Positions 16,777 to 26,133 are shown, counted from the stretch's first letter. The stretch is 64,000 bases of DNA from Rhizobiaceae bacterium (GCA_025698895.1 JAILWO010000001.1:248001-312000); one strand, 5' to 3'. The notes: generated by a model not told the origin, from the sequence alone. Made by a program: numbers and translations.

Positions 16777-17748
16777 CTAACCCCTTGATACATCTTTCGT
16801 TTCCGGCACGGGCGTCAATGCGCCCTTGCCCGCGAACCAGCTTTCGAGATTATCGACGACGAGATCGGCCATCGCCTGGCGCGTGTGCACCGAGGCCGAG
16901 CCGACATGCGGCAGCAGGCAGGCATTGGGCAGGTCGAGAAAGCGCTGGTCGAAGCCCGGCTCTGAGGCGAAGACGTCGAGGCCGGCGGCTCTGATGGTGC
17001 CGCTCTTCAGCGCCTCGACAAGCGCGTCCTCGTCGACCGTCGATCCGCGCCCGATACTGATGAACACGCCGTCCGGCCCGAGCGCCTCCAGCACTGCTGC
17101 ATTGACGGCCTTCTCGGTCGACGCTCCACCCGGCGCAATGGAGATCAGCGTATCGACGGCGGAAGCCAGACCCGTCAGACTGTCATGGTACTCATAGGGC
17201 GAGTCCGCTATCCGGCTGCGGTTGTGATAGGCGACGGGCAGCCCGAAGGCTTCGATGCGCCGCGCGATGGCCTTGCCGATCCGGCCCATGCCGAAAATGC
17301 CGACCCGTCTGCCCCGCAACGTCGCGGCCGTCAGCGGATAGGCGCCATCGCGTGCCCAGCGTCCCTCGCGAAGCCAGGCCTCCGCCTTTGGCAGTTCACG
17401 CACCGTGTTGATGAGCAGGCCGAGCGCGGTGTCCGCCACCTCCTCGTTCAGCACGTCGGGTGTGTTGGTCACCATGACGTTCCGGATCGCCGCGTGCCGT
17501 GCATCGACGGCGTCGTAGCCGACCCCGAAATTGGCGATGATCTCGAGATTGGGCAGCGCGTCGATGAAGGCCGCCGAGATGGATGTCATCGCCCCCAGCC
17601 CGCGCACCTGCCGCGCCATCGCCGGTGTCACCAGCGACGGATCGGCCGTGTCCAAAGTCACGAGGTCGAACGTCTTCCCGATCCGGGCGACGGCGTGGTC
17701 ATGCAGCCGCCCGGGCACCAGAACGGTGATGGTCTTGAGATCCGGCAT
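16777..17748 (-). CDS. D-2-hydroxyacid dehydrogenase (hydroxypyruvate/glyoxylate reductase-like)
   Basis: NAD(P)-dependent oxidoreductase of 323 residues. The nucleotide-binding motif is GIFGMGRIGKAIARR. The catalytic set is arginine in SIGRGSTVDEDAL, glutamate in DVFASEP and histidine in LLPHVGSAS. It should reduce glyoxylate or hydroxypyruvate to glycolate or glycerate, although family members also act on other 2-oxo acids. The ATG at 17748 has AAGGAG five bases upstream and is preferred to the GTG at 17754. It lies 52 bases downstream of the LacI-type gene on the same strand and is probably controlled by it through the operator at 18851-18879. Confidence 0.88.
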   Translation of the reverse strand: MPDLKTITVLVPGRLHDHAVARIGKTFDLVTLDTADPSLVTPAMARQVRGLGAMTSISAAFIDALPNLEIIANFGVGYDAVDARHAAIRNVMVTNTPDVLNEEVADTALGLLINTVRELPKAEAWLREGRWARDGAYPLTAATLRGRRVGIFGMGRIGKAIARRIEAFGLPVAYHNRSRIADSPYEYHDSLTGLASAVDTLISIAPGGASTEKAVNAAVLEALGPDGVFISIGRGSTVDEDALVEALKSGTIRAAGLDVFASEPGFDQRFLDLPNACLLPHVGSASVHTRQAMADLVVDNLESWFAGKGALTPVPETKDVSRG

Positions 17749-17806
17749 GGGCACTCCTTCGAAGATGCGGGCAACCTATGGGAGAGGATTGCCCGCCGCA
17801 ACCGCG

Positions 17807-18829
17807 TCAGAGCCGTTCGACGGGTCGTCCTGTCGACTGGCGCACATGGAGTTCCGGACGAATCAGCTCCTGTGTGGCGTGGGCCGGCGCCCCGCCGAGC
17901 CGATCCAGCAGCGCCAGCGCCGCCCGCCGGCCGACCTCGCGCTGTCCGTTCCAAACCGTCGTCAGCGCCGGCGTGGCGATCGCCGCCTCCTCGAGGTCGT
18001 CATAGCCCGTCACGGAAATGTCGACGCCCGGCTGGTATCCCGCGCGAAGGATGCCGTTCATCAGTCCGATGGCGACCAGATCGTTCCAGCAGACCGCGGC
18101 CGTCGGCCTGTTCTTCATCGCCAGAAACGCGCCGGCCGCCTCGAAACCGGCCTGCTTGGTGCGCGGGCCTGGAAACCGCCATTCGGCCGGCACGGCGAGC
18201 CCCGCCTTGCGCATCGCGGCCACATAGCCCTGATAGCGGTCCCGGCCGGTCGAGGTCTGGTCCGTGCCGCCGATCATCGCGATCCGGCTGTGGCCCAGCG
18301 AGATCAGGTGATTGGTCGCAAGCCCGATGCCGTAGGCGTCGTCGCCGCGGAACACCGGCACGTTCGCGTGTTCGACCGAGCGCGCGATCAGCACCACGGG
18401 CAGGCCGTTGTCCTCGGCCATGGCGATGTCGGCGGCCGGCGTCCCGATCGCCGGCGACATGATCACGCCGTCCGCGCCGAGCTGCAGCAGCGTGTCGATG
18501 AAGGTGCGCTGTTTTTCCACCTGGTCGTAGTGGTTGGACAGGAGAAAGGTCTGCCGGCTGCGGTCCAGTTCGCTCTCGATCGAGCGCAATATCTCGGCAA
18601 AGAAGGGATTCATGATGTCGTGGACGACGACGCCGACGATGCCCGAGCGCGAGGTTCGCAGGCTGGCGGCGCGGCGATTGTAGATGTAGCCGATCTCGCG
18701 CGCGTGCTCCTTGATGCGGTCGCGCGTGGTGTCGGCCACAAGCGGGCTGTCGCGCAGCGCCAGCGACACGGTCGCGGTCGACACGCCCAGCGCGTCGGCG
18801 ATCGTGGATAGCTTTATCTTCTGTCCCAG
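17807..18829 (-). CDS. LacI-family transcriptional regulator with a probable CTG start
   Basis: The helix-turn-helix reads KLSTIADALGVSTATVSLAL and the ligand-binding domain follows (GIVGVVVHDIMNPFFAEILR, PVVLIARS, GDDAYGIGLATNHL, DISVTGYDDLEEAAIATP). The first in-frame ATG/GTG/TTG is the GTG at 18784, which would cut the recognition motif in half. Reading upstream, the frame stays open and a CTG at 18829 gives LGQKIKLSTIADALG, restoring the full motif (340 residues). A purine-rich GAGGGGAGAGG lies directly before it. A CTG start is rare; a sequencing error that hides an ATG is the alternative. The gene likely represses itself and the downstream dehydrogenase. Confidence 0.8.
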   Translation of the reverse strand: MGQKIKLSTIADALGVSTATVSLALRDSPLVADTTRDRIKEHAREIGYIYNRRAASLRTSRSGIVGVVVHDIMNPFFAEILRSIESELDRSRQTFLLSNHYDQVEKQRTFIDTLLQLGADGVIMSPAIGTPAADIAMAEDNGLPVVLIARSVEHANVPVFRGDDAYGIGLATNHLISLGHSRIAMIGGTDQTSTGRDRYQGYVAAMRKAGLAVPAEWRFPGPRTKQAGFEAAGAFLAMKNRPTAAVCWNDLVAIGLMNGILRAGYQPGVDISVTGYDDLEEAAIATPALTTVWNGQREVGRRAALALLDRLGGAPAHATQELIRPELHVRQSTGRPVERL

Positions 18830-18850
18830 CCTCTCCCCTCCCCGGCCGGC

Positions 18851-18879
18851 GGCATGGCTTAAACTGTTTAAGCTATGCC
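18851..18879. promoter_or_regulatory. Palindromic operator upstream of the lacI-type gene
   Basis: A 29-base palindrome centred on T18865. The core is GCTTAAAC-T-GTTTAAGC (18857-18873) and the flanks GGCAT/ATGCC match as well; only the pair 18856/18874 is mismatched. It is AT-rich in an otherwise GC-rich context and sits 22 bases before the regulator's inferred CTG start, between it and the end of the DMT transporter gene. This is the expected place and form for a LacI-family autoregulatory site. Confidence 0.8.
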
Positions 18880-18895
18880 ATGTCCGGCGGGCTGT

Positions 18896-19879
18896 TCAAA
18901 GCCTTTTCGCCAGTTGCGCGTTCTCCGCATTGGGCACGCTGCGCGCGGCCAGGTGAAGCTGGCGTTCGCGATGAACGATGTAGAGACCGCTGCTGACGAT
19001 GATCAGCGCGCCCACGATCGTGCCGCCATCGGGGAACTGGCCGAAGATCACATAGCCGAGCGCCACCATCCAGACCATTTGCAGATAGGGATAGGGCGCC
19101 AGCGCCGAGGTGGTCGCCACCCGGTATGCGCGGATCAGCAGCCAGTGGCCGAACGCGCCGTAGAAGCCGAGCGAGAGGAGCACGATCCAGGACAGCGTGT
19201 CCGGTGGCATCGACCCGTAGATCGGAACCGACGGCGACATCAGGATCACCGGCGCGAGCGCGGAATAGAAGATCATGCTCTCGGCTGATTCGGTGGCCGA
19301 CATGCGCCGTGTCATGATGACGTAGAAGCAGTAGGAGAGCATCGCGCCCACCGCGTAGAGATGGCCGATCTCGAAGGCGCGCAGGCCCGGCCGGGTGATT
19401 ACCAGCATCCCCACAAAGCCGATGCCGACCGCCAGCCAGCGCCGCCAGCCTGCCCATTCGCCGAGCAGCGGCCCCGCCAGCGCCGTTATCACCATCGGCG
19501 CGAAAAAGAAGATCGCCACCGTCTCGCCAAGCTGTAGCGTCTTGAGCGCCGCGAAATTGAAGAATGTCGAGCCGAACAGGAAGCCGCCGCGCACGATCTG
19601 CAGCGGCAGGCTCGTCACCTTGAACATCGCCGGATTGGCCCAGGCCCTGAACAGGACAAGCACCAGGACCAGATGCACCGCGAAGCGCGTCCAGGCCACG
19701 AAGGGCGCGTTCATGCCGCCCGTGACCAGATATTTCGCGCTCGTGTCGAGAAAGGAGAATATGACGCCGGTGGAGAGGATCAGGAGGATGGCGGCGACAG
19801 GCGTTGCGCGGTCGCCCGCGCTGGGCGGGATGGGCAAGAATTCGGTCCGATCGTTTCTGATCCCGCCTGTTTGGGCCAA
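18896..19879 (-). CDS. DMT-superfamily exporter (EamA domains)
   Basis: Inner-membrane protein of 327 residues with about ten hydrophobic segments arranged as two EamA repeats. Typical stretches are FSFLDTSAKYLV in helix 1-2, ALKTLQLGETVAIFFFAPMVITALAGP at the end of the first repeat and YPYLQMVWMVALGYVIFGQFPD in the second. The N-terminus of about 25 polar residues precedes the first helix, and the start may be a little downstream. Substrate is unknown; related proteins export amino acids or metabolites. It is 27 bases downstream of the MarR gene on the same strand, so the two probably form an operon. Confidence 0.87.
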   Translation of the reverse strand: MAQTGGIRNDRTEFLPIPPSAGDRATPVAAILLILSTGVIFSFLDTSAKYLVTGGMNAPFVAWTRFAVHLVLVLVLFRAWANPAMFKVTSLPLQIVRGGFLFGSTFFNFAALKTLQLGETVAIFFFAPMVITALAGPLLGEWAGWRRWLAVGIGFVGMLVITRPGLRAFEIGHLYAVGAMLSYCFYVIMTRRMSATESAESMIFYSALAPVILMSPSVPIYGSMPPDTLSWIVLLSLGFYGAFGHWLLIRAYRVATTSALAPYPYLQMVWMVALGYVIFGQFPDGGTIVGALIIVSSGLYIVHRERQLHLAARSVPNAENAQLAKRL

Positions 19880-19906
19880 GCGCCGTCGCGCCGCAACCCG
19901 AAACGA

Positions 19907-20380
19907 CTATTCCAGTTCCTCGAGTTCGTCGTCGGCCCCGTCCACCAGGGCGGTCGGGTTGAGATTGGCTTCCAGGCGCGCGAGCAGCTTGGCCAGCGTC
20001 TTCTGGTCCTTCTTGTCGAAACCGCGCAGCGCCTGCTTCTCCGACTTGCGCACCGCCTTCTCAATCGACCGGATGGCCTCGCGCCCGGTTTCGGTGAGAT
20101 GCACTTTCGCCTGGCGCGCATCCGTGTCCGACGCCCGCTTGTCGAGGAATCCCTGTGCCTGAAGACGATTGATCGTCTTGGTGATGGTCGGCGGACGAAC
20201 GCCGAGGCGACCGGCGAGTTGGCCCGGCGTCTGCCCGTCCTCGTCGCGCAATGCCAGCATGACCTGGTCCTGGCCCGCATAGAACCCATGCGCCTGCAAC
20301 CGCGCCGCCAATGCGGTACGCGACAGCCTCGCCGCGGAGTTTAGCCGCGTCATGGCCAGTCCCTTGCCCGATTTCGCCAT
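19907..20380 (-). CDS. MarR-family transcriptional regulator
   Basis: Protein of 157 residues with a winged helix-turn-helix: [40 protein letters not shown] is the recognition helix and wing region (about residues 50-90). A C-terminal helical dimerisation part rich in lysine and leucine and an acidic tail (DDELEELE) follow. It precedes the DMT exporter gene by 27 bases, a common local regulator-exporter arrangement. The first ATG at 20380 is used; an ATG at codon 10 is a possible alternative. Confidence 0.87.
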   Translation of the reverse strand: MAKSGKGLAMTRLNSAARLSRTALAARLQAHGFYAGQDQVMLALRDEDGQTPGQLAGRLGVRPPTITKTINRLQAQGFLDKRASDTDARQAKVHLTETGREAIRSIEKAVRKSEKQALRGFDKKDQKTLAKLLARLEANLNPTALVDGADDELEELE

Positions 20381-20612
20381 GCGATCCCCCGTATTGGGCG
20401 GCGCCGTCTCCGGCGCCGCGTGGGCGTTGAGCCGGTTCGCGATATCGCTTTGCCGGCGTCACAAACAGGTGCCCGGCGTCTTTGCCAGAGCCATGTATCA
20501 GATTGATGACAGGACGGTCTCGGCTTTGCGAATCGTCAACGGCGGGGAGGTGCAATTCGCGTCGTTCCGGCCTATATGCGGCGCTCCACACGAAAACAGG
20601 CGCTGCACCCCA

Positions 20613-21626
20613 ATGTCCGAGGCCCAGACCCAGATTCCCGTGACCGTGCTGACCGGCTATCTCGGCGCCGGCAAGACGACGCTGCTCAACCGCATCCTCT
20701 CCGAAAACCACGGCCGTCGATATGCCGTCATCGTCAATGAATTCGGCGAGATCGGCATCGATAACGACCTGATCGTGGAGTCCGACGAGGAAATCTACGA
20801 GATGAACAATGGCTGCGTGTGCTGCACGGTGCGCGGCGACCTGGTACGCGTCGTCGAAGGGCTGATGCGGCGCCCGGGCAGGTTCGACGCGATCGTGGTG
20901 GAGACGACCGGCCTGGCCGACCCCGCGCCCGTGGCGCAGACCTTCTTCATGGACGACGACGTGCGCGCCAAGACCAAGCTCGACGCGGTGGTCGCCCTGG
21001 TGGATGCCAAGCACCTGCCGCTGAGGCTGAAGGACAGCCGCGAGGCGGAAGACCAGATCGCGTTCGCCGACGTGGTCGTCCTCAACAAGACGGATCTCGT
21101 CACGCCGGAGGAGCTGGCCCAGGTCGAGGCGACGGTGCGCGCCATCAATCCCGCCGCCCGCGTCCACCGCACGGAACGGGCCGGGCTCGATCTGACCGAA
21201 GTGCTCGACCGTCACGCCTTCGATCTGAAGCGCGCGCTCGACAACGACCCGCATTTCCTCGATGCGAACGGTCACGACCATCATGACCACGATCATGGCC
21301 ATTCCCACGCCTCGGACATCCACGACGTGACGGTGCGGTCGGTCTCGCTGCGCGCCGGCGCGATGGACCCGAAAAAGTTCTTTGCCTGGATCAACAAGGT
21401 CACGCAGACCGAGGGGCCGAACATATTGCGGCTGAAAGGGATCATCGCCTTTGACGGCGACCACGACCGCTACGTCGTCCAGGGTGTGCACATGATCGTC
21501 GAGGGCGATCACCAGCGTCCGTGGAACGAGGGCGAGGAACGCGCCAGCCGGCTCGTCTTCATCGGCCGCGATCTCGACGCCGACAAGTTGCGCCGCAGCT
21601 TCGAGGCCTGCCAGGCCGCGGCCTGA
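20613..21626 (+). CDS. CobW/ZNG1-family GTPase metallochaperone
   Basis: Cytoplasmic protein of 337 residues from the ATG at 20613; the frame is open to 20352 but upstream sequence is not family-like. The P-loop is [12 protein letters not shown] (about residue 15). The metal-binding CxCC motif is in NNGCVCCTV, the base-recognition motif is VVLNKTDL, and a histidine-rich loop [11 protein letters not shown] links the GTPase to the C-terminal CobW_C domain. Such proteins deliver zinc (or cobalt) to client enzymes using GTP. It is followed after seven bases by the WD40 gene. No clear Zur box was seen upstream. Confidence 0.92.
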   Translation: MSEAQTQIPVTVLTGYLGAGKTTLLNRILSENHGRRYAVIVNEFGEIGIDNDLIVESDEEIYEMNNGCVCCTVRGDLVRVVEGLMRRPGRFDAIVVETTGLADPAPVAQTFFMDDDVRAKTKLDAVVALVDAKHLPLRLKDSREAEDQIAFADVVVLNKTDLVTPEELAQVEATVRAINPAARVHRTERAGLDLTEVLDRHAFDLKRALDNDPHFLDANGHDHHDHDHGHSHASDIHDVTVRSVSLRAGAMDPKKFFAWINKVTQTEGPNILRLKGIIAFDGDHDRYVVQGVHMIVEGDHQRPWNEGEERASRLVFIGRDLDADKLRRSFEACQAAA

Positions 21627-21633
21627 ACGCGGC

Positions 21634-22602
21634 ATGCCCACGGTCGCTCCACTCGATCTCGCCGGTCATTGCATCAAGGCATGCTGGCTTGGCGACATAC
21701 CCTTCTTCGCGCTTGCCGACGGCACGGTCCATCGCCTCGACCGTGGTCATAAGGCCGTCGAGGTGCATGACGGCCTGCTGTCGGCCGCCGCCGACGGCAA
21801 CCGCCTGATCACCGGCGGCGAGGACGGCAAGGTGATGGCGGTCGACGCGACCGGCGAGGCCACCGAAATCGCGTCACTCGGCCGGAAATGGATATCGGCC
21901 GTGGCCAGCGGCCCCCAGGGCACCGTCGCCTGGGCCAGCGGGCGAACGGTGCATGTAGCCCTTGCCGGCGGCAAGACCCGCCGCTTCGACCATCCCCGCA
22001 CGGCCGAAGCCGTCTCCTTCGCACCAAAGGGGCTGCGGATCGCGGTCGCGCGCTACAACGGCGCCACGCTGCATTTTCCCGCGACCGAAGGCACGCCGAC
22101 CGAGCTCGAATGGGCCGGCGCCCATACCGGGATCACCTTCTCGCCCGATGGGGCTTTCCTCGTCACGACCATGCAGGAGAACGCGCTGCACGGCTGGAAG
22201 CTTGCCGACGGCAAGCACATGCGCATGAGCGGCTATCCGGCCAAGGTGAAGGACTGGTCGTGGAGTGTGAAGGGCCGATGGCTGGCGACCTCCGGAGCAA
22301 ACGCCGCGATCGTCTGGCCGTTCCAGTCGAAGGACGGGCCGATGGGCAAGGCGCCGCTGGAACTCGGCACGCGCGGCGATGCCATGGTCACGGCGGTGGC
22401 CTGCCATCCGACCGACGAGATCGCCGCGGTCGGCTATGGCGACGGCATGGTGCTGGCCGTGCGCTTTGCCGACGGCAAGGAAGTGGTGCTCAGGCGCGGC
22501 GGCAAGGGCGCGCCGACCTCCATGGCCTGGGACCGCGAAGGCCGCCGTCTTGCGTTCGGCTCCGAGACCGGCGACTGCGGCGTGATCGACGTGGCGGGAT
22601 AG
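21634..22602 (+). CDS. WD40-repeat (beta-propeller) protein
   Basis: Protein of 322 residues built from repeating blades of about 40 residues, for example RLITGGEDGKVMAVDATG, KWISAVASGPQGTVAWASG, GITFSPDGAFLVTTMQ and PTSMAWDREGRRLAFGSETG near the C-terminus. There is no signal peptide or membrane segment. It starts seven bases after the CobW gene, so the two are one operon; this pairing recurs in alphaproteobacteria and hints at a role as a scaffold or client of the zinc chaperone, which is an inference. Confidence 0.88.
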   Translation: MPTVAPLDLAGHCIKACWLGDIPFFALADGTVHRLDRGHKAVEVHDGLLSAAADGNRLITGGEDGKVMAVDATGEATEIASLGRKWISAVASGPQGTVAWASGRTVHVALAGGKTRRFDHPRTAEAVSFAPKGLRIAVARYNGATLHFPATEGTPTELEWAGAHTGITFSPDGAFLVTTMQENALHGWKLADGKHMRMSGYPAKVKDWSWSVKGRWLATSGANAAIVWPFQSKDGPMGKAPLELGTRGDAMVTAVACHPTDEIAAVGYGDGMVLAVRFADGKEVVLRRGGKGAPTSMAWDREGRRLAFGSETGDCGVIDVAG

Positions 22603-22685
22603 AGGCCGACAGGGGGCCGCGCCCGGCTTGCCGACGCGGCATCGGCATGGAACAAGGAGGGCGACCAAGGGGAATTTTCGCTTCC

Positions 22686-24074
22686 ATGATCTCGCCGACC
22701 GGCTCGACTCCTGACGAGGCACGCGCCTTTCTCGACGCCCATCCCCACATCGAAGCCTTCGACATCGTGCTCACCGACGCCAACGGTGTCGGCCGCGGCA
22801 AGATCATCCGTCGTCACGAACTCATCGGGCTCTACGAGAGGGGGCGCGGACTGCCGACCTCGATCCTCGGTCTCGACATCGCTGGCGAGGACGTTCACGA
22901 GACCGGCCTGGTATGGAAAACCGGCGACGGCGACCTCGCGGCATGGCCGGTCCCCGGCACGCTCGTCCCGCTTCACGGCACGGCGCCCGCGCGCGGCCAG
23001 GTCCTGTTGTCCCTGCATCAGCTCGACGGCCGGCCGATGCCATGCGATCCGCGACACACGCTTTCCCGGCAGGTCCAGGCCTTTTCGGCCCGGGGCCTTC
23101 GCCCGGCCGGGGCCTTTGAGCTCGAATTCTTCCTCCTGACCGACAAACGCGGCGACAATGGCGAGTTCCGCCCGGCCCGAGCGCTCGCCGACGGCCGCGC
23201 CTCGTCCTTCACCGATGTCTATTCGGTCGATCATCTTCACGGCATGGAACCGCTCGTCACCGACATCTACGCCGCCGCCGAGGCGCAGGGGATTCCGGCC
23301 GAGACGATCATCTCCGAATATGCGCCCGGCCAGTACGAACTGACCCTGCGCTATCGCGATGACATAAGCCGTGCCGCCGACGACCTGATCATGATCAAGC
23401 GCATCGTGCGCATGCAGGCGCGCCGCCACGGCCTCAACGCCTGTTTCATGGCCAAGCCGATGCGGACCCATGCGGGCTCCGGCATGCATCTGCACGTTTC
23501 CATGAAGGATAGCGCTGGTCACAACGTCTTCGCCGAAGAGCGGGAGGGCACATGGAACCCCGCCCTGCTTCATGCGATCGGTGGTCTCAGGCAAACCATG
23601 GCCGAGTCCATGCTGGTCTTCGCCCCGCACGCGAATTCCTGGCGCCGCTTCGTCGAGCAGTCATACGCGCCCGTCGCGTCGAGCTGGGGCAGCAACAATC
23701 GTTCGGTGGCGCTGCGCGTGCCTGCGGGCGATGCGACAAACCGGCGTATCGAGCATCGGCCGGCCGGCGTCGACGCCAATCCCTATCTCGTCGCCGCCAC
23801 GGTGCTTGCGGGGATAGCGGCGGGCATGGAAGGCGAGATCGATCCGGGTCCGGCCACGACGGGTAACGGCTATGAGGCCACCGGGGATAAATCGAACGCC
23901 ATGCCGCCCGACTGGCGTTCGGCGATCGAACGCGCCACGAATTCGGTTTTCCTGAAGGATGCCCTCGGGAAGGACATGCACCGGGTGTTCTGCGCCATCA
24001 AACAGGCCGAGTATCTGCGCGTGGCACGCACCATCTCCCATCTCGACTACGAGCTCTATCTGCACTCGGTCTGA
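22686..24074 (+). CDS. Glutamine synthetase-like enzyme (gamma-glutamylpolyamine synthetase family)
   Basis: Protein of 462 residues. Active-site features of the glutamine synthetase fold are visible: FELEFFL, the metal-binding EYAPGQYEL, the ATP/glutamate region AGSGMHLHVS, NNRSVALRVP and RRIEHRPAG. The adenylylation-site tyrosine loop of GlnA is absent, and the N-terminus (DIVLTDANGVGRGKI) matches PuuA/GlnA3-type enzymes that glutamylate amines. AAGGGGAA lies about ten bases before the ATG at 22686; an in-frame ATG at 22647 would add 13 residues. It starts 83 bases after the WD40 gene. The amine substrate cannot be told from sequence. Confidence 0.88.
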   Translation: MISPTGSTPDEARAFLDAHPHIEAFDIVLTDANGVGRGKIIRRHELIGLYERGRGLPTSILGLDIAGEDVHETGLVWKTGDGDLAAWPVPGTLVPLHGTAPARGQVLLSLHQLDGRPMPCDPRHTLSRQVQAFSARGLRPAGAFELEFFLLTDKRGDNGEFRPARALADGRASSFTDVYSVDHLHGMEPLVTDIYAAAEAQGIPAETIISEYAPGQYELTLRYRDDISRAADDLIMIKRIVRMQARRHGLNACFMAKPMRTHAGSGMHLHVSMKDSAGHNVFAEEREGTWNPALLHAIGGLRQTMAESMLVFAPHANSWRRFVEQSYAPVASSWGSNNRSVALRVPAGDATNRRIEHRPAGVDANPYLVAATVLAGIAAGMEGEIDPGPATTGNGYEATGDKSNAMPPDWRSAIERATNSVFLKDALGKDMHRVFCAIKQAEYLRVARTISHLDYELYLHSV

Positions 24075-24209
24075 CCGCCGTCGACAGTCGCAGGCGGTTC
24101 TTCGGGCCAATGACCGAGGATGGGGAGGCAGCGGAACCGGACGAAGGCGAACGCATTCCCGATATGATTGCCGGCGCGCCACGCGCCGCCCTCGAGAACG
24201 CTGGACGTC

Positions 24210-24887
24210 ATGCCGACCCATGAAACCACGCACCACGCTGCGGCCCGAGCTCGCAGCCAGGCCAGCGAGAAATCCGGGACAGGCGACGGCGAGGATGCCG
24301 CCACGCTCGAAGAGTTGCGCGAAGCCGCGAGAGGCTGCCGGCGCTGCCCTCTCTGGCGCGATGCGACCCAGACCGTATTCGGCGAAGGCGCGGCCGATGC
24401 GAGGGTCGTCTTCGTCGGCGAGCAGCCCGGTGATCGGGAGGACATCGCCGGCCGGCCCTTCGTCGGCCCGGCGGGCGAGATGTTCGATGCGATCCTGGCT
24501 GAAGCCGGTATCGACCGGAGCGAAACCTACGTGACGAACGCGGTCAAGCATTTCAAGTTCGAGCCGCGGGGCAAGCGGCGCATCCACTCCAAGCCCAATG
24601 TCGGCGAGATCCAGGCCTGCCGCTGGTGGCTCGACCGCGAACTGGGGTTCGTCGCTCCCAAGATCGTCGTGGCGCTCGGCGCGACCGCCGCGCGGGCTCT
24701 GTTGGGCAAGGCGGTGCCGATCACGAAGATGCGCGGCCAGACGGTTGCCCGCGAGGACGGCCCGGACATCTTCTTCACGGTCCATCCCTCCTACCTGCTT
24801 CGCATTCGAGACGCAGCCGCCAGATCGGCCGAGCGTGAGAAGTTTCTCACAGACCTCGTCTCCATACGCCGTCATCTGGACCGGTGA
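24210..24887 (+). CDS. udgX: Uracil-DNA glycosylase superfamily protein, UdgX type
   Basis: Protein of 225 residues from the ATG at 24210 (an earlier ATG at 24168 is possible). It has the family 4/5 uracil glycosylase motif GEQPGDREDIAGRPFVGPAG, the four-cysteine Fe-S pattern beginning with CRRCPLW, and HPSYLLR near the C-terminus. The loop HFKFEPRGKRRIHSKPN contains the KRRIH motif that defines UdgX, in which the histidine attacks the sugar and leaves the enzyme covalently joined to the abasic site after uracil removal. Residues line up with that assignment throughout. It is monocistronic between the synthetase-like and PAAR genes. Confidence 0.88.
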   Translation: MPTHETTHHAAARARSQASEKSGTGDGEDAATLEELREAARGCRRCPLWRDATQTVFGEGAADARVVFVGEQPGDREDIAGRPFVGPAGEMFDAILAEAGIDRSETYVTNAVKHFKFEPRGKRRIHSKPNVGEIQACRWWLDRELGFVAPKIVVALGATAARALLGKAVPITKMRGQTVAREDGPDIFFTVHPSYLLRIRDAAARSAEREKFLTDLVSIRRHLDR

Positions 24888-24957
24888 GGCTAGGGATCGC
24901 GGTCGCTTGACGCGGGCTCGGGCCTCCGGCGATCCTGCGATCGGGGGAGACTAGCCA

Positions 24958-26133
24958 ATGACCGGTCGTCCGGCCGCCCGCATCACCGATCTGCATGTGT
25001 GCTCGCTGACGCCGCCGCCGGGGCTTCCGATCATTCCGCCTTGCGCGATCAACACGCTGATCGGCTTCCTGCCGGCGGCCCGCATCACCGATCTGTGCGC
25101 CTGCGTGGGGCCGCCGCCAGCGAATGTCGACGCGATCGTGAGCGGATCGCCCACAGTCCTCATCAACGGCCTGATGGCCGCCCGCATCGGCGACCTGACC
25201 GCGAAGGGCGGAGCGATCACCACCGGCCAGATGAACGTGCTGATTGGCGACGCCGCCATTGTCGTCCCGCCGCCGGCCGGCATGCCGAGCCCCGTATGTG
25301 CCAACTTGAAGCAGCAGGCCGACGAGATTGCGGATGCGCAGGACCAGGCCATGCTGGCGGCGGCAGCCTATGGCGACGAGAATTCGCCCCTGCCCGAGAA
25401 CACGCGGCGCGCCACGCCCGAGGACCTTGAAGCGCTCGGCCTCTACGATCCCGCGACCGGGTTCGACATGACCCGTCTCGACGGCAGTGATTTCCGCGCC
25501 GACGTCTTCGTGCATACCGATCCCTCGACATTCGAGGAGAGCTACACCGTCGCCTTTCGGGGCACGACCAGCGGTCGCGACTGGGGCACGAATTTCGAGC
25601 AGGGCATCGGACGCGACAACGCCTATTACAACCGGGCCGGCGACGTCGGGCGAACTGCGGCTCTGTCGACGCCAGGCAAGGTCCGTTTCACAGGGCATTC
25701 GCTGGGGGGCGGGCTCGCCTCGGCCGCGGCCACGTCGTCGGGCGCACCGGCGACTACGTTCAACGCGGCGGGGCTTCATCCCAACACGGCCGAGCGCCTC
25801 GGCAACCGCGACGCCGACATCACGGCCTGGCACAACACGATGGACCCGTTGAGCCGGGCGCAGGACGCCAATGACTGGATGGCGCCCTCCGCCGTTGGCG
25901 ACCGCCGCCCCCTGCCGCCCACCACCATGTTGACGCCGCAGGAGGCGGCCATGATCGACCGGCACGTCAACCCCGACAACTGGGTCCCCGACCGGCTTGA
26001 AAGGGCTCGAGGACAAGCGGAAGCCGAAGCCGAGCGGCAGTTGCGCTTTCATTCCATGGATGAGATGCAGCAGATCCTGCAAAACGAAGCGGACAGGATC
26101 ACCGAGGAGCAGAAGTCGAACGGATGTCTGTGA
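24958..26133 (+). CDS. PAAR-domain protein with C-terminal lipase domain (candidate type VI secretion effector)
   Basis: Protein of 391 residues. Residues 1-100 are a PAAR domain (MTGRPAARITDLHVC, PAARITDLCAC, GSPTVLINGLMAARIGD, NVLIGD), which caps the VgrG spike in type VI secretion. The remainder is a class 3-type lipase: AFRGTTSGRDWGTNF, then the nucleophile elbow FTGHSLGGGLASAAA, with candidate acid and histidine residues downstream (DITAWHNTMDPL, RHVNPD). GGGGAGA lies nine bases before the ATG. It overlaps the next gene by ten bases. No VgrG, Hcp or other secretion gene is in the window, so the effector is orphaned here. Confidence 0.87.
   Translation: MTGRPAARITDLHVCSLTPPPGLPIIPPCAINTLIGFLPAARITDLCACVGPPPANVDAIVSGSPTVLINGLMAARIGDLTAKGGAITTGQMNVLIGDAAIVVPPPAGMPSPVCANLKQQADEIADAQDQAMLAAAAYGDENSPLPENTRRATPEDLEALGLYDPATGFDMTRLDGSDFRADVFVHTDPSTFEESYTVAFRGTTSGRDWGTNFEQGIGRDNAYYNRAGDVGRTAALSTPGKVRFTGHSLGGGLASAAATSSGAPATTFNAAGLHPNTAERLGNRDADITAWHNTMDPLSRAQDANDWMAPSAVGDRRPLPPTTMLTPQEAAMIDRHVNPDNWVPDRLERARGQAEAEAERQLRFHSMDEMQQILQNEADRITEEQKSNGCL

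Noticed and set aside
20381-20612. Zur-type zinc operator before cobW
   Set aside because: No AT-rich dyad matching the alphaproteobacterial Zur box was found; only isolated half-site-like fragments.
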